Positions 1 through 7,448 are shown, counted from the stretch's first letter. The stretch is DNA of 14,246 nt from DASVSE01 sp036399715 (GCA_036399715.1 DASWMO010000030.1:1-14246), one strand, 5' to 3'. Notes: generated by a model not told the origin, from the sequence alone. A program made the numbers and translations.

Positions 1-1139
1 TCTTCGACGTCGTCCGGGACCTGCTCGTGAGCTACGACCCGCACGTGCGCATCGAGGCGACGGGCGGCGGCGGGCTGTCGCGGCCCGACACGCTCGCGGC
101 CCTCGCGCGGCTCGACGCCGGCGTCGTCTCGGCGACGCCGTTCGTCGAGGGCCAGGCCCTGCTGACGGCAGAGGCGGCCGGGACGCTCAACCAGGTCGTG
201 ACCGTCCGCGGCGTCGACCCCGGCGCGCTCGACGCCGCCGTCGGGGCGGCCATCCGCGATGGGGCGTTCGACCTCGCCCGCCGCGGGTCCGAGGCAGGCA
301 TCGTCGTCGGGCAGGCCCTTGCGACGCGCACGGGCACCTTTGCTGCGTCGCCCCCCGGCTCGCCAGCCCGCGTCTCGGGCAGCCGCGTGACCCTTCTCTC
401 GGGCGTCGCGCTCGAACAGGCGCTCGCGCTCTACCCGTTCGGCCTGCCGGACCAGCGCGCCTTCACGGTCCGCGGCACCTTCGAACTCGAGCCGACCTAC
501 GACCAGACGCACGTCTTCGTCGCGCTCGCGGACGCCCAGCAGATCTTCCGCATGGGCGGGACCGTCAGCGGCGTCGACGTGCGCCTCGCCGACCTCGACC
601 GCGCCCCGGCCGTCGCCGCCGCGCTCCGAGAGCGCCTCGACGCCGCCGCGCCCGGCCGCTTCACGGTCCGCACGTGGTCCGACCTCCAGGGCTCGCTCTA
701 CGGCGTCATGCGCGCCGAGAAGTGGGCGGCGTCCGCGATCCTGCTGCTCATCGTCGTCGTGGCCGCCTTCACGATCGTCGGGGCGCTGACGATGATCGTG
801 ATCGAGAAGCAGCGCGATCTCGGCGCGCTCCAGGCGATGGGCGCCTCGCGAGCCGACGTGCGGCGCATCTTCCTGCTCGAAGGCCTCCTCGTCGGCGGCA
901 TCGGGACGGGCATCGGGCTCGTGCTCGGGCTCGGGCTTGCGTTCGCGCAGAAGGCCTTCGGCTTCGCCAAGCTCGCCGACCCCGGCCAGTTCGTCATCGA
1001 CGCCTATCCCGTCTCGGTCCGGCCATTCGACATCGCGCTCATCGCGCTTGTCGCCGTCGGGCTGTGCGCCGTCGCGGCACTCTACCCCGCCTCGCGCGCG
1101 GCGCGTGTCGATCCGGCCCGTGCCGTCCAGGGCGCCTGA
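1..1139 (+). CDS. LolC/LolE-family lipoprotein-releasing ABC permease, 5'-truncated by the window
   Basis: Inner-membrane permease of the FtsX/MacB-like superfamily, most like LolC/LolE, which with the LolD ATPase extracts outer-membrane lipoproteins from the inner membrane. The frame is open to the left edge (first full codon at position 3), so the GTG at 27 is internal; the first membrane segment and probably some 30-50 residues are missing. Counting from codon 27, the periplasmic domain opens with DPHVRIE (4-10), a LolC/E hallmark, and has RGVDPGAL at 61-68. The membrane half follows: a helix near 235-258, the FtsX-type stretch EKQRDLGALQAMGAS (260-274), a helix near 283-306, and a final helix near 335-353 ending YPASRAARVDPARAV, the usual end of the family. 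No LolD gene is visible. It converges on the next gene with 19 bases between stops. The family is sure; LolC versus LolE cannot be decided, as these bacteria often have one such permease. Confidence 0.9.
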   Translation, partial: FDVVRDLLVSYDPHVRIEATGGGGLSRPDTLAALARLDAGVVSATPFVEGQALLTAEAAGTLNQVVTVRGVDPGALDAAVGAAIRDGAFDLARRGSEAGIVVGQALATRTGTFAASPPGSPARVSGSRVTLLSGVALEQALALYPFGLPDQRAFTVRGTFELEPTYDQTHVFVALADAQQIFRMGGTVSGVDVRLADLDRAPAVAAALRERLDAAAPGRFTVRTWSDLQGSLYGVMRAEKWAASAILLLIVVVAAFTIVGALTMIVIEKQRDLGALQAMGASRADVRRIFLLEGLLVGGIGTGIGLVLGLGLAFAQKAFGFAKLADPGQFVIDAYPVSVRPFDIALIALVAVGLCAVAALYPASRAARVDPARAVQGA

Positions 1140-1158
1140 CGAGAGGCGGGCCAGCCCG

Positions 1159-2724
1159 TCAGGGCGCGACCTCGACGACCGTCGCCGGGCTCTCGTTGCC
1201 CGCGCGGTCCACGGCCGAGACGGCGACGGCGTCGATACCCGCCGGGACGGCGTGCGTGCGGTCATCACCGGCCGCGATCTGCCAGTTCCACACGCCGCCG
1301 CGGCGCATCCGGACGACAAAGTGCCGGACGGTCTCGCCCGCGCGCGGCGCGACCGTGACCTCGCGGCCCGAGCGGCGCGCCTCGACGCTCACGCGTGGAG
1401 CCGGCGGCGGGGCCGCATCGAGCCACGGCGACGGCGGCACGAGCGCCGGCTCCGAATAGACCGCCTCGGCGAGGTCGCCGCCGAGCGCCCGGCTCTCGAC
1501 GAGCGACTTGAAGCTGTAATGCACCACGCCCGTCGAGACGCCCGACGTACGGGTGGACTCGACCTGCCCGACGATCTCGGCCGGCCGCCACGTGCCCACG
1601 TCGGGCATCGTGCGGCTGTCGAAGAGGCCCGGCCAGAGGTGGCGGCCCTGCGTGTTCTCCCCACCCCACCAGCCGAGCAGGCGGTCGAAGCCCTGCCCGC
1701 GGCTGTCGCGGGACCAGTAGAGCTGCGGCGCGAGGTAGTCCAGCCAGCCTTCGCGCAGCCACAGCCGCGCGTCGGCGTAGAGGCCGGCGTAGGCGTCGAA
1801 GCCCGTGATGCCGGCCGGCGAGCCGGGCCGCCAGATGCCGAACGGGCTCAGGCCGAGCAGCACGTCCGGCTTCGCGGCCCGCACCTCGCCGTACAGCCGC
1901 TCGACGAAGCGGTTGACGTTCTGCCGCCGCCAGTCCGCCCGCCCGAGCGTCTCGCCCTGCGCCTGCGCCGCGCGGTAGCTCGCCGCGTCGGGAAAGTCGG
2001 CCCCGGCGACCGGGTACGGGTAGAAGTAGTCGTCGAGGTGGAGGCCGTCGATGTCGTAGCGCGTCACGAGGTCCCGCAGGACGGCGAGCGAGTGGTCCAC
2101 CGCGGCCGGCTGGCCCGGGTCGAGCCACGTGAGGTCCCCGTAGCGGACGGTCCACTCGGGGTGCGCCCGCGTGACGTGCGCCGCGTCGTGCCGCCCGACG
2201 CCGGGCATGGACGCCCGGAACGGGTTCGCCCACGCGTGGAGTTGCAGCCCGCGTGCATGCGCCTCCTGGACCGCAAACGCCAGCGGGTCGTAGCCCGGCG
2301 CCTCGCCTTCGCGGCCCGTCAGGTACGCCGACCACGGCTCCAGATCCGACGCGTACAGCGCGTCCGCTGCCGGCCGCACCTGAAGCACAACCGCGTTGAG
2401 ACCGATCTCGACCGCCCGGTCGAGGATCGCGACGAGCTCGGCCTGCTGCCGCTCGGCCGGCATCCCCTGCCGCGACGGCCAGTCGATGTTGGCGACCGTC
2501 GCGACCCACGCGCCGCGGAACTCGCGCGTCGGCCCGGGCAACCCGGCGACGTCGAGCGTCGGTTGCATGTCGTCAACCTCCACAGGAGCGGAGACGGGCG
2601 CGGCCGGACCCGCAGACGGCGGCGCGGGGCGGTTCGTGTAGATGATCGTCGCGCGGTGCGACTGGCACCCGGACACGACGACGAGGGCGGCAGCGACCAG
2701 CCACGCGGAATACAGGCGACTCAC
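1159..2724 (-). CDS. GHL10 (DUF187)-family glycoside hydrolase, lipoprotein
   Basis: Predicted cell-envelope lipoprotein of the glycosyl-hydrolase-like 10 family (YngK of Bacillus; DigH/YddW of E. coli, which cleaves peptidoglycan glycans stripped of peptides). I start it at the GTG at 2724 because that places a short signal peptide directly before a lipobox, VVSGC, with the lipidated Cys at residue 20; the frame stays open to an ATG at 2802, which would put 26 non-signal-like residues in front. Using the GTG numbering, the barrel runs from about residue 68 (TREFRGAWVATVANIDWPS) to about 375, with QVRPAADALY, HAWANPFR, DGLHLDDYFYPYP (226-237, probably lining the active site), SPFGIWRPG and APQLYWS. 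Residues about 442-521 look like a fibronectin-III-type module (VSAVDRAGNES). A role in cell-wall remodelling is inferred from the E. coli relative. The gene is divergent from the HPt gene. Confidence 0.9.
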   Translation of the reverse strand: MSRLYSAWLVAAALVVVSGCQSHRATIIYTNRPAPPSAGPAAPVSAPVEVDDMQPTLDVAGLPGPTREFRGAWVATVANIDWPSRQGMPAERQQAELVAILDRAVEIGLNAVVLQVRPAADALYASDLEPWSAYLTGREGEAPGYDPLAFAVQEAHARGLQLHAWANPFRASMPGVGRHDAAHVTRAHPEWTVRYGDLTWLDPGQPAAVDHSLAVLRDLVTRYDIDGLHLDDYFYPYPVAGADFPDAASYRAAQAQGETLGRADWRRQNVNRFVERLYGEVRAAKPDVLLGLSPFGIWRPGSPAGITGFDAYAGLYADARLWLREGWLDYLAPQLYWSRDSRGQGFDRLLGWWGGENTQGRHLWPGLFDSRTMPDVGTWRPAEIVGQVESTRTSGVSTGVVHYSFKSLVESRALGGDLAEAVYSEPALVPPSPWLDAAPPPAPRVSVEARRSGREVTVAPRAGETVRHFVVRMRRGGVWNWQIAAGDDRTHAVPAGIDAVAVSAVDRAGNESPATVVEVAP

Positions 2725-2747
2725 GGCGATCTCGGGCGGGGGGACGC

Positions 2748-2755
2748 CAAAGGTA
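2748..2755 (-). promoter_or_regulatory. Candidate Bacteroidota-type -7 element for the GHL10 lipoprotein gene
   Basis: On the minus strand TACCTTTG matches the Bacteroidota -7 consensus TAnnTTTG and lies 23 bases upstream of the chosen GTG at 2724. It would fall inside the coding sequence if the ATG at 2802 were used, which mildly supports the shorter start. I do not see a matching TTTG -33 element 19-21 bases further up, so the call is tentative. Confidence 0.35.
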
Positions 2756-2846
2756 GCGGCCGCACGGACCGGCCGCGCGACGGCGGACGGCGGTTTAAGC
2801 ACCTCGGCCGGGCGCCGATAGGTACCCGAGCCAGCCTCCCGCGCTC

Positions 2847-3191
2847 ATGTCCGACCCGACCTGCCTCGCCGATCCCGCCGCCGCGCTCCGCGCCGCGCTC
2901 GGCGCCCACGTCACCGACCTGCTCGGCGAGGACGACCCCGACTTTGTCGCCGAGCTCTCGGACACGTTCTGTACGTCGGCGACCGACCTCATCGCGCGGG
3001 CACGGGAGGCCGCCGCCGCGGGCGACACGGCCGCGCTGAAGACCGTCGCCCACCAGATGCGCGGCTCCGCGCTCAACGTCGGCTTCGCGAGCCTCGCCGC
3101 CGCGTGGGAGCGCGTCGAGCACGGGACGGACGCCTCGCCCGAGGCCGCCATCGCCGAGGCCGAGGCCGCCGTCGACGCCCTCGCCGGGTAA
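2847..3191 (+). CDS. Stand-alone HPt (histidine phosphotransfer) domain protein
   Basis: A 114-residue soluble protein consisting of a single HPt four-helix domain. HPt proteins carry phosphate between a receiver domain of a hybrid histidine kinase and a final response regulator. The diagnostic block is AHQMRGSALNVG: His69 is the expected phosphorylated residue, and RGSALNVG corresponds to the family's KGSSxxxG. The C-terminal helices (SLAAAWERVEHG, then an Ala/Glu-rich helix) complete the bundle. The start is an ATG with no Shine-Dalgarno sequence. No kinase or regulator lies nearby, so its partners are encoded elsewhere. The gene is divergent from the lipoprotein gene across about 120 bases and ends seven bases before the stop of the convergent secreted-protein gene. 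Around the stop, GGG-TAA-CCC is self-complementary but short. Confidence 0.85.
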   Translation: MSDPTCLADPAAALRAALGAHVTDLLGEDDPDFVAELSDTFCTSATDLIARAREAAAAGDTAALKTVAHQMRGSALNVGFASLAAAWERVEHGTDASPEAAIAEAEAAVDALAG

Positions 3192-3198
3192 CCCCCGC

Positions 3199-4587
3199 CT
3201 ACCGCGCCACGACGAGCCGCGCCGTCGCCGTCCGCGCCCCCGCCGTCGCCCGGACGACGTACACGCCGGGGGGCCACGCCCCCGGCTCGACCGGCACCGC
3301 CGTCTCGCCGGCCCCTGCCGCCCCGTCGAGCACCACCGCGACCTCGCGCCCGAGCACGTCCACCACGGCCACGCGCACCGGCCCCGCCTCGGCCAGCGTC
3401 AGCGCCACGAGGGCGCGCCCCCGCGCCGGGTTCGGCCGCACCGACACGCCCACGCCTGCGGCCTCGTCCGGCCCCGCCTCGCTAGCTACGTACGGCGCCA
3501 CCGTCCGGAACGCCCAGCCGGGGTTGCGTCCGCCGAGCCCGAACCCACCGACGTACAGCCGCCCGTCCGGCCCGATGAAGGCCCACAGCACGCGCGCGTT
3601 GCGAGTCGCCTCCGGCCCTTGGTCGATGAGTGAGCCCGGCACGACACCGACAATCGCCCACGTCTCGCCTGCGTCCTGCGTCTCCCAGATGTGCCCGCCG
3701 TTCATCGCGATGAGCGCCCGGCCGCCCCCTATGTCCACGACTTCCGACGCCGCCGCGTTCGGGTCGCCGGTCAGCCCGAACGTCTCTCGCCACGTGTCGC
3801 CGCCGTCATCAGAGACGATCACGCGTGAGATGCGGCCCGGCCGCGTCGGGTCGATGATCGCGGCAACGAGCCGGTCCCCGCCGCCGGGCGCGGCACCGCC
3901 GAGGCAGGCGATGGCGTCGCCCTTGAAGCGGAAGTACTGGTAGTAGCCTGGCACACGCTGGAACGAGACACCACGGTCATCGCTCGTGGCCAAGCCCCAA
4001 GCGCCGGCACCAACAATGCGGCCGGCATGCGGCCCGGTGTGGACGACCGCGAGGCGGCGAGCGCTAGGGCCCTCGCTATTTGGGTCCGGGAACAGGGTCC
4101 GGTGCCACGTCGCGCCTCGGTCGTGCGAGTAGACGGACCAGAACGTGAGGGGGCCGTCAGCCGCGAGGAGAGTGCCGGCGCCGGGCACGCCCGCCGGGAT
4201 CTCGGTGTAGTAGTTGACTCGTGCCACGTCGTCCGACGGGACGCCCTGGAAGGTCACGCCGTTGTCGAGAGACCGAACGAGACCGATCCGGGTCGAGATG
4301 AGGGTGTCTTGGCCGAGCGTAAAAACGGGATCGTTTGTGCTGTAGGTGTGCTCGGTCCAGAGCTGATCGGGCCCATAGGGGGGCCTCAGGCTACGCACCC
4401 TCGAATTGCCCGACGACCACATCGTCCCGTCGGGCGCGATCGACGGCCGCTCGGGGTCAATGGTGCTGGCACCCACGCGCTCCCATGAGAGCGTCTGTGC
4501 TGTCGGTGCCGTTGCTCCCACGCCGAACAAAAGCACGAAGAGTGCGAAGCTCGCCACCGGCCCGCTGCCCTGTCTTGATGTCCGCAT
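3199..4587 (-). CDS. Secreted Asp-box (BNR) beta-propeller protein with T9SS-type C-terminal sorting domain
   Basis: A 462-residue exported protein of unknown substrate. Residues 1-31 are a signal peptide (basic N-terminus, hydrophobic core FALFVLLFGVGA, likely cleavage after PTAQ). The body carries at least five Asp-box-like motifs on the pattern SxDxGxTW: SLDNGVTF (106-113), SHDRGATW (154-161), SDDRGVSF (202-209), SDDGGDTW (about 259-266) and TQDAGETW (303-310). These mark the turns of a sialidase/Vps10-like propeller, a fold that does not itself imply sialidase activity. From about residue 381 (VRPNPARG) to the end, with VAVVDVLGREV and PPGVYVVRA, lies a typical Por-type sorting domain, which in Bacteroidota directs proteins through the type IX machinery to the surface. 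The start ATG is at 4587; its upstream region is the 21-bp repeat array. The catalytic residues of true sialidases are not evident, so I would not call it an enzyme. Confidence 0.87.
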   Translation of the reverse strand: MRTSRQGSGPVASFALFVLLFGVGATAPTAQTLSWERVGASTIDPERPSIAPDGTMWSSGNSRVRSLRPPYGPDQLWTEHTYSTNDPVFTLGQDTLISTRIGLVRSLDNGVTFQGVPSDDVARVNYYTEIPAGVPGAGTLLAADGPLTFWSVYSHDRGATWHRTLFPDPNSEGPSARRLAVVHTGPHAGRIVGAGAWGLATSDDRGVSFQRVPGYYQYFRFKGDAIACLGGAAPGGGDRLVAAIIDPTRPGRISRVIVSDDGGDTWRETFGLTGDPNAAASEVVDIGGGRALIAMNGGHIWETQDAGETWAIVGVVPGSLIDQGPEATRNARVLWAFIGPDGRLYVGGFGLGGRNPGWAFRTVAPYVASEAGPDEAAGVGVSVRPNPARGRALVALTLAEAGPVRVAVVDVLGREVAVVLDGAAGAGETAVPVEPGAWPPGVYVVRATAGARTATARLVVAR

Positions 4588-4651
4588 GGCCCCGCCGCGC
4601 TATGAGCCCGAAGGGTACCCCGTCCCGCACCTGCCCGCAACGCCCGACGCC

Positions 4652-4911
4652 TTTCCGGCCGCCCAAACCCCCTTTCCGACCATACCGATACACTTTCTGT
4701 CAGGTCCGACCTCCTTTCCGGTCGACCCGACCCGCTTTCCACTCAACCCGACTGACTTTCTGACCGACCTGAGTTCCTTTTCGACCGACCCGATCCGCTT
4801 TCCGACCGATTCGACCTGCTTTTCAGCCAACCCGACCGCCTTTCCGACCGACCCGAGTATCTGCACCTCATATCGACCGAATCTGTATCCTCTCCGGTCC
4901 ACACATCACCC
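4652..4911. repeat. 21-bp tandem repeat array, 10 regular plus 2 degenerate units, between divergent genes
   Basis: Ten units of exactly 21 bases run without a gap from 4652 to 4861, starting at 4652, 4673, 4694, 4715, 4736, 4757, 4778, 4799, 4820 and 4841. The plus-strand consensus is TTTCCGACCGACCCGA followed by four variable bases and a C. Columns 1-3 (TTT), 16 (A) and 21 (C) are identical in all ten units; columns 4-6, 8-10 and 13-15 differ in at most three; columns 17-20 and column 7 are highly variable. After an eight-base interruption two weaker units (4870-4890 and 4891-4911) keep the 21-base step; the last ends seven bases before the GTG at 4919. The constant part cannot fold on itself. 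Most differences are transitions and do not cluster at third codon positions in any frame, which argues against protein coding. The array fills most of the 331 bases without a gene (4588-4918); upstream of it, 4588-4651 shows nothing recognisable. Confidence 0.93.
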
Positions 4912-4918
4912 CACGACC

Positions 4919-5572
4919 GTGCCCGCCTTCCACAACATCCCCGGCGCCGACCTCCTCGTCCTCACCACCCGCATGTACACCGGCGTCCGAGACAACGCCG
5001 AGATCGCCGCCGCGCTCAAGGACTACGGCTACGGCAAGACCGCCGGCGACGACGGCCTCGCCCTCGTCGCCGCCCTCCGCGACGCCATGCGCATCCAGTC
5101 CACCGAGAACGACGAGAAGCTCACCGCCGGCAAGGCCTCCACCATCGCCACCGCCGCCGTCCGCACGCCGCTCGTCCGCCACCGCCGCCTCGCCCGCCGC
5201 GCCCACCCGCGCGGCTCCGCCGGCCACGCCGCGCTCGCGCTCGGCGGCCCGCTCCCGACGTACGAGACGGACGTCTTCGTCGCCGCGCGCCGCTTCTACG
5301 AGGCCGTCCGCGACACCCCCGCCCTCGCCACGATCCGCTCGCTCTCGCCCGAGGCCATCACCGCCTCCCTCGCCCGCCTCGACGTCGCCGAGTCCGCCGA
5401 GGACGACCAGATCCGCGAGGCCGGCGAGTCCCAGCGCGCGACCGCCCTCCGCCAGACCGCCGAAGCCGCCCTCCGCGCCGAGGCCGCCGAACTCGCCGAA
5501 GCCGCCACCGACGCGCTCCTGGACAAGCCCCAGCTCCGCGAAGTCCTCGGCCTCATGGAGCGCGGCTCCTGA
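4919..5572 (+). CDS. Uncharacterised helical protein adjoining the 21-bp repeat array
   Basis: A 217-residue protein that I do not recognise as a named family. There is no signal peptide or membrane segment, so it is probably cytoplasmic. It looks almost entirely alpha-helical in two halves: residues about 8-82, with YGYGKTAGDDGLALV and RIQSTENDEKL, and residues about 115-217, with FVAARRFYEAV, an Ala/Glu-rich helix near 175-200 and the end LLDKPQLREVLGL. A basic linker (about 85-100, rich in Arg and His) joins them. The two halves may be repeats of one helical bundle. I choose the GTG at 4919 because the same frame upstream is only the tandem repeat; the ATG at 4973 is an alternative giving 199 residues. 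The frame stays open back to 4406 through the array, which I regard as incidental. The gene sits immediately after the array and is followed by a strong hairpin, so the two look like one unit. The function is unknown. Confidence 0.75.
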   Translation: MPAFHNIPGADLLVLTTRMYTGVRDNAEIAAALKDYGYGKTAGDDGLALVAALRDAMRIQSTENDEKLTAGKASTIATAAVRTPLVRHRRLARRAHPRGSAGHAALALGGPLPTYETDVFVAARRFYEAVRDTPALATIRSLSPEAITASLARLDVAESAEDDQIREAGESQRATALRQTAEAALRAEAAELAEAATDALLDKPQLREVLGLMERGS

Positions 5573-5579
5573 CCCGCCC

Positions 5580-5614
5580 CGGACGCGGGACCTTCGCCCC
5601 CCACCCCGCGTCCG
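5580..5614 (+). terminator. GC-rich stem-loop after the array-associated gene
   Basis: CGGACGCGGG (5580-5589) and CCCGCGTCCG (5605-5614) form a perfect 10-bp stem with a 15-base loop, starting eight bases after the stop codon at 5572. No T-tract follows, so it is either a terminator of the U-poor kind or a transcript-stabilising 3' hairpin. It separates the array gene from the ABC exporter. Confidence 0.5.
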
Positions 5615-5645
5615 ATCCCGGCACCCGATCCGGCCCCCGCCCCGC

Positions 5646-7448
5646 ATGGCGTCCCCCCTCCTCCGCCTCAACGCCGACCTCTGGCGCTACCGCTGGCTCA
5701 TCGGGCCCGGCCTCGTCTGCGCCCTCGTGTCGAGCCTGCTCGCCCTCGTCGTCCCCGTCACCGTCCGCGAGGCCGTCGACGCCATCCCGCGCATGGTCGC
5801 CGTTCACGGCCTCGTCCGCGGCACGCCCGCCGAGGCCGCCGTCTACGCTCATGCACGGAGCGCGCTCGTCCTGCTCGGCGCCCTCGCCGTCGCCCTCAGC
5901 GCCCTCTCGGGCCTGTTCGTGTTCCTCATGCGCCGCCTCGTCGTCGTCGCGAGCCGCCACATCGAGTTCGACCTCCGCAACCGCCTCTACGCCCACCTCC
6001 AGACGCTCTCCGGCTCCTTCTACCACCGCTACCCCACCGGCGACGTGATGACGCGCGCCACCTCAGATATCGAGCGCGTCCGCCAGTACGTCGGTCCGGC
6101 CCTGATGTACCTCGCCCGGGCCGTCGCCGCCATCGTGACCGCCCTCGCCGTCATGATCGCCATCTCGCCCGAGCTCACCTTCTGGTCGCTCCTGCCGATG
6201 CCGATCCTCGCGATCGCCGTGTTCTACGTCAGCCGGATGATCCACGTCCGCACGGACGAGCGCCAGCGGTCCTACTCCACGCTCACGAGCCGCGTCCAGG
6301 AGGCCCTCTCCGGCATCCGCGTCGTCAAAGCCTACGCCCAGGAAGAGACCTGGGCCCGCCGCATCGACGAGACGAGCACGGACTACCAGGACCGCTCCCT
6401 CGCCCTCGCCCGCATCGACGCCGTCTTCCGGCCCGTCCTGATGGTCCTCATCGGCGCGAGCACCGTCCTCGTCGTCGCCGTCGGCGGGCGCCTCGCCATC
6501 GCCGGCGAGCTGTCCCTCGGCAACATCGCCGAGTTCCTCATCTACGTCACGATCCTCACGTGGCCCGTCGCCTCGTTCGGCTACGTCGTCTCGATGATCC
6601 AGCAGGCCAGCGCCTCCATGTCGCGCCTCCTCGACGTCCTCGACGCCCAGCCCGATGTCGCCGACTCCGAGGCAACAGACCCTGCCATCACGTCCGCCGA
6701 AGGACGCCTGACGTTCGACCACGTCACCTTCCGCTACACCCCCGACGGCCCGCCCGTCCTCGACGGCGTCTCCCTCGACGTGCCCGCCGGCACCAGCCTC
6801 GGCATCGTCGGCCGCACCGGCGCGGGCAAGTCCACGCTCGTCCAGCTCGTCCCCCGCCTCATGGACCCGACCGCCGGCGCCGTCCGCCTCGACGGCCGCG
6901 ACGTGCGCGAGGTCCCGCTCGCCACGCTCCGCGGCGCCATCGGCGTCGTCCCGCAGGAGGTCTTCCTCTTCTCCGACACCGTCGGCCACAACGTCGCCTT
7001 CGGCGCCCCGGACGCGACCGAGGCCGACATCCGCCAGGCCGCCGACGAGGCCGACCTCACGGCCAACGTCGAAGACTTCCCGCAGGGCTTCGACACGGTC
7101 GTCGGCGAGCGCGGCGTGACGCTCTCGGGCGGGCAGAAGCAGCGCACGGCCATCGCCCGCGCCCTCATCCGCCGCCCCCGCGTCCTCCTCTTCGACGACG
7201 CCCTCTCGGCCGTCGACACGCGGACCGAGGCGACGATCCTCGCCCACCTCCGCCGCCAGTTCGGCCAGCGGACGGTCGTGATCGTCTCGCACCGCGTCTC
7301 GGCCGTCCAGGACGCCGACCAGATCGTCGTCCTCCACGACGGCCGCATCGCCGAGCGCGGCACCCACGACGAACTCGTCGCCCGCGGCGGGACCTACGCG
7401 ACGATGGCCCGCAAGCAGCAGCTCGAAGCCGAACTCGCCGACGCCTAG
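5646..7448 (+). CDS. Half-size ABC exporter (type IV, MdlA/YheI/MsbA-like), likely one half of a heterodimer
   Basis: A 600-residue permease-ATPase fusion that should work as a dimer in the inner membrane, exporting a lipid, drug or peptide. Residues about 1-320 hold six membrane helices (near 15-35, 73-98, 150-170, 175-195, 262-282, 292-315), then a complete nucleotide-binding domain: Walker A GRTGAGKST (389-397), Q-loop VPQEV, signature LSGGQ (493-497), Walker B RVLLFDD (512-518) and H-loop His549 in VIVSHR. The residue after the Walker B aspartate, normally the catalytic Glu, is Asp518, in the context DDALSAVD. This variant is known from MdlA/YheI-type halves of heterodimeric exporters whose second ATP site is the active one; no partner gene is seen. 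The start ATG is 73 bases after the preceding gene with a hairpin between, so it is probably transcribed separately. The substrate is not predictable. Confidence 0.93.
   Translation: MASPLLRLNADLWRYRWLIGPGLVCALVSSLLALVVPVTVREAVDAIPRMVAVHGLVRGTPAEAAVYAHARSALVLLGALAVALSALSGLFVFLMRRLVVVASRHIEFDLRNRLYAHLQTLSGSFYHRYPTGDVMTRATSDIERVRQYVGPALMYLARAVAAIVTALAVMIAISPELTFWSLLPMPILAIAVFYVSRMIHVRTDERQRSYSTLTSRVQEALSGIRVVKAYAQEETWARRIDETSTDYQDRSLALARIDAVFRPVLMVLIGASTVLVVAVGGRLAIAGELSLGNIAEFLIYVTILTWPVASFGYVVSMIQQASASMSRLLDVLDAQPDVADSEATDPAITSAEGRLTFDHVTFRYTPDGPPVLDGVSLDVPAGTSLGIVGRTGAGKSTLVQLVPRLMDPTAGAVRLDGRDVREVPLATLRGAIGVVPQEVFLFSDTVGHNVAFGAPDATEADIRQAADEADLTANVEDFPQGFDTVVGERGVTLSGGQKQRTAIARALIRRPRVLLFDDALSAVDTRTEATILAHLRRQFGQRTVVIVSHRVSAVQDADQIVVLHDGRIAERGTHDELVARGGTYATMARKQQLEAELADA

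Noticed and set aside
1136..1162. Inverted repeat CTGACG...CGTCAG over the two convergent stop codons
   Set aside because: The stem is six pairs with a 15-base loop and no T-tract; two TGA codons facing each other produce part of the symmetry by themselves.
937..3039. Long plus-strand open frame of 700 codons opposite the GHL10 gene
   Set aside because: It is an Arg/Pro/Val-rich shadow frame typical of GC-rich DNA, with no domain, and it runs antisense to a clear family member.
4652..4911. CRISPR array
   Set aside because: The repeat is only 21 bases with a four-base variable part, there are no spacers of 25-40 bases, and no cas genes are nearby.
4406..4918. N-terminal extension of the 4919-5572 protein through the repeat (FPxDPTx heptads)
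   Set aside because: The frame is open only because a 21-base repeat without stops lies in GC-rich sequence. The first part overlaps the signal-peptide region of the T9SS gene on the other strand, and changes between units do not look codon-constrained.
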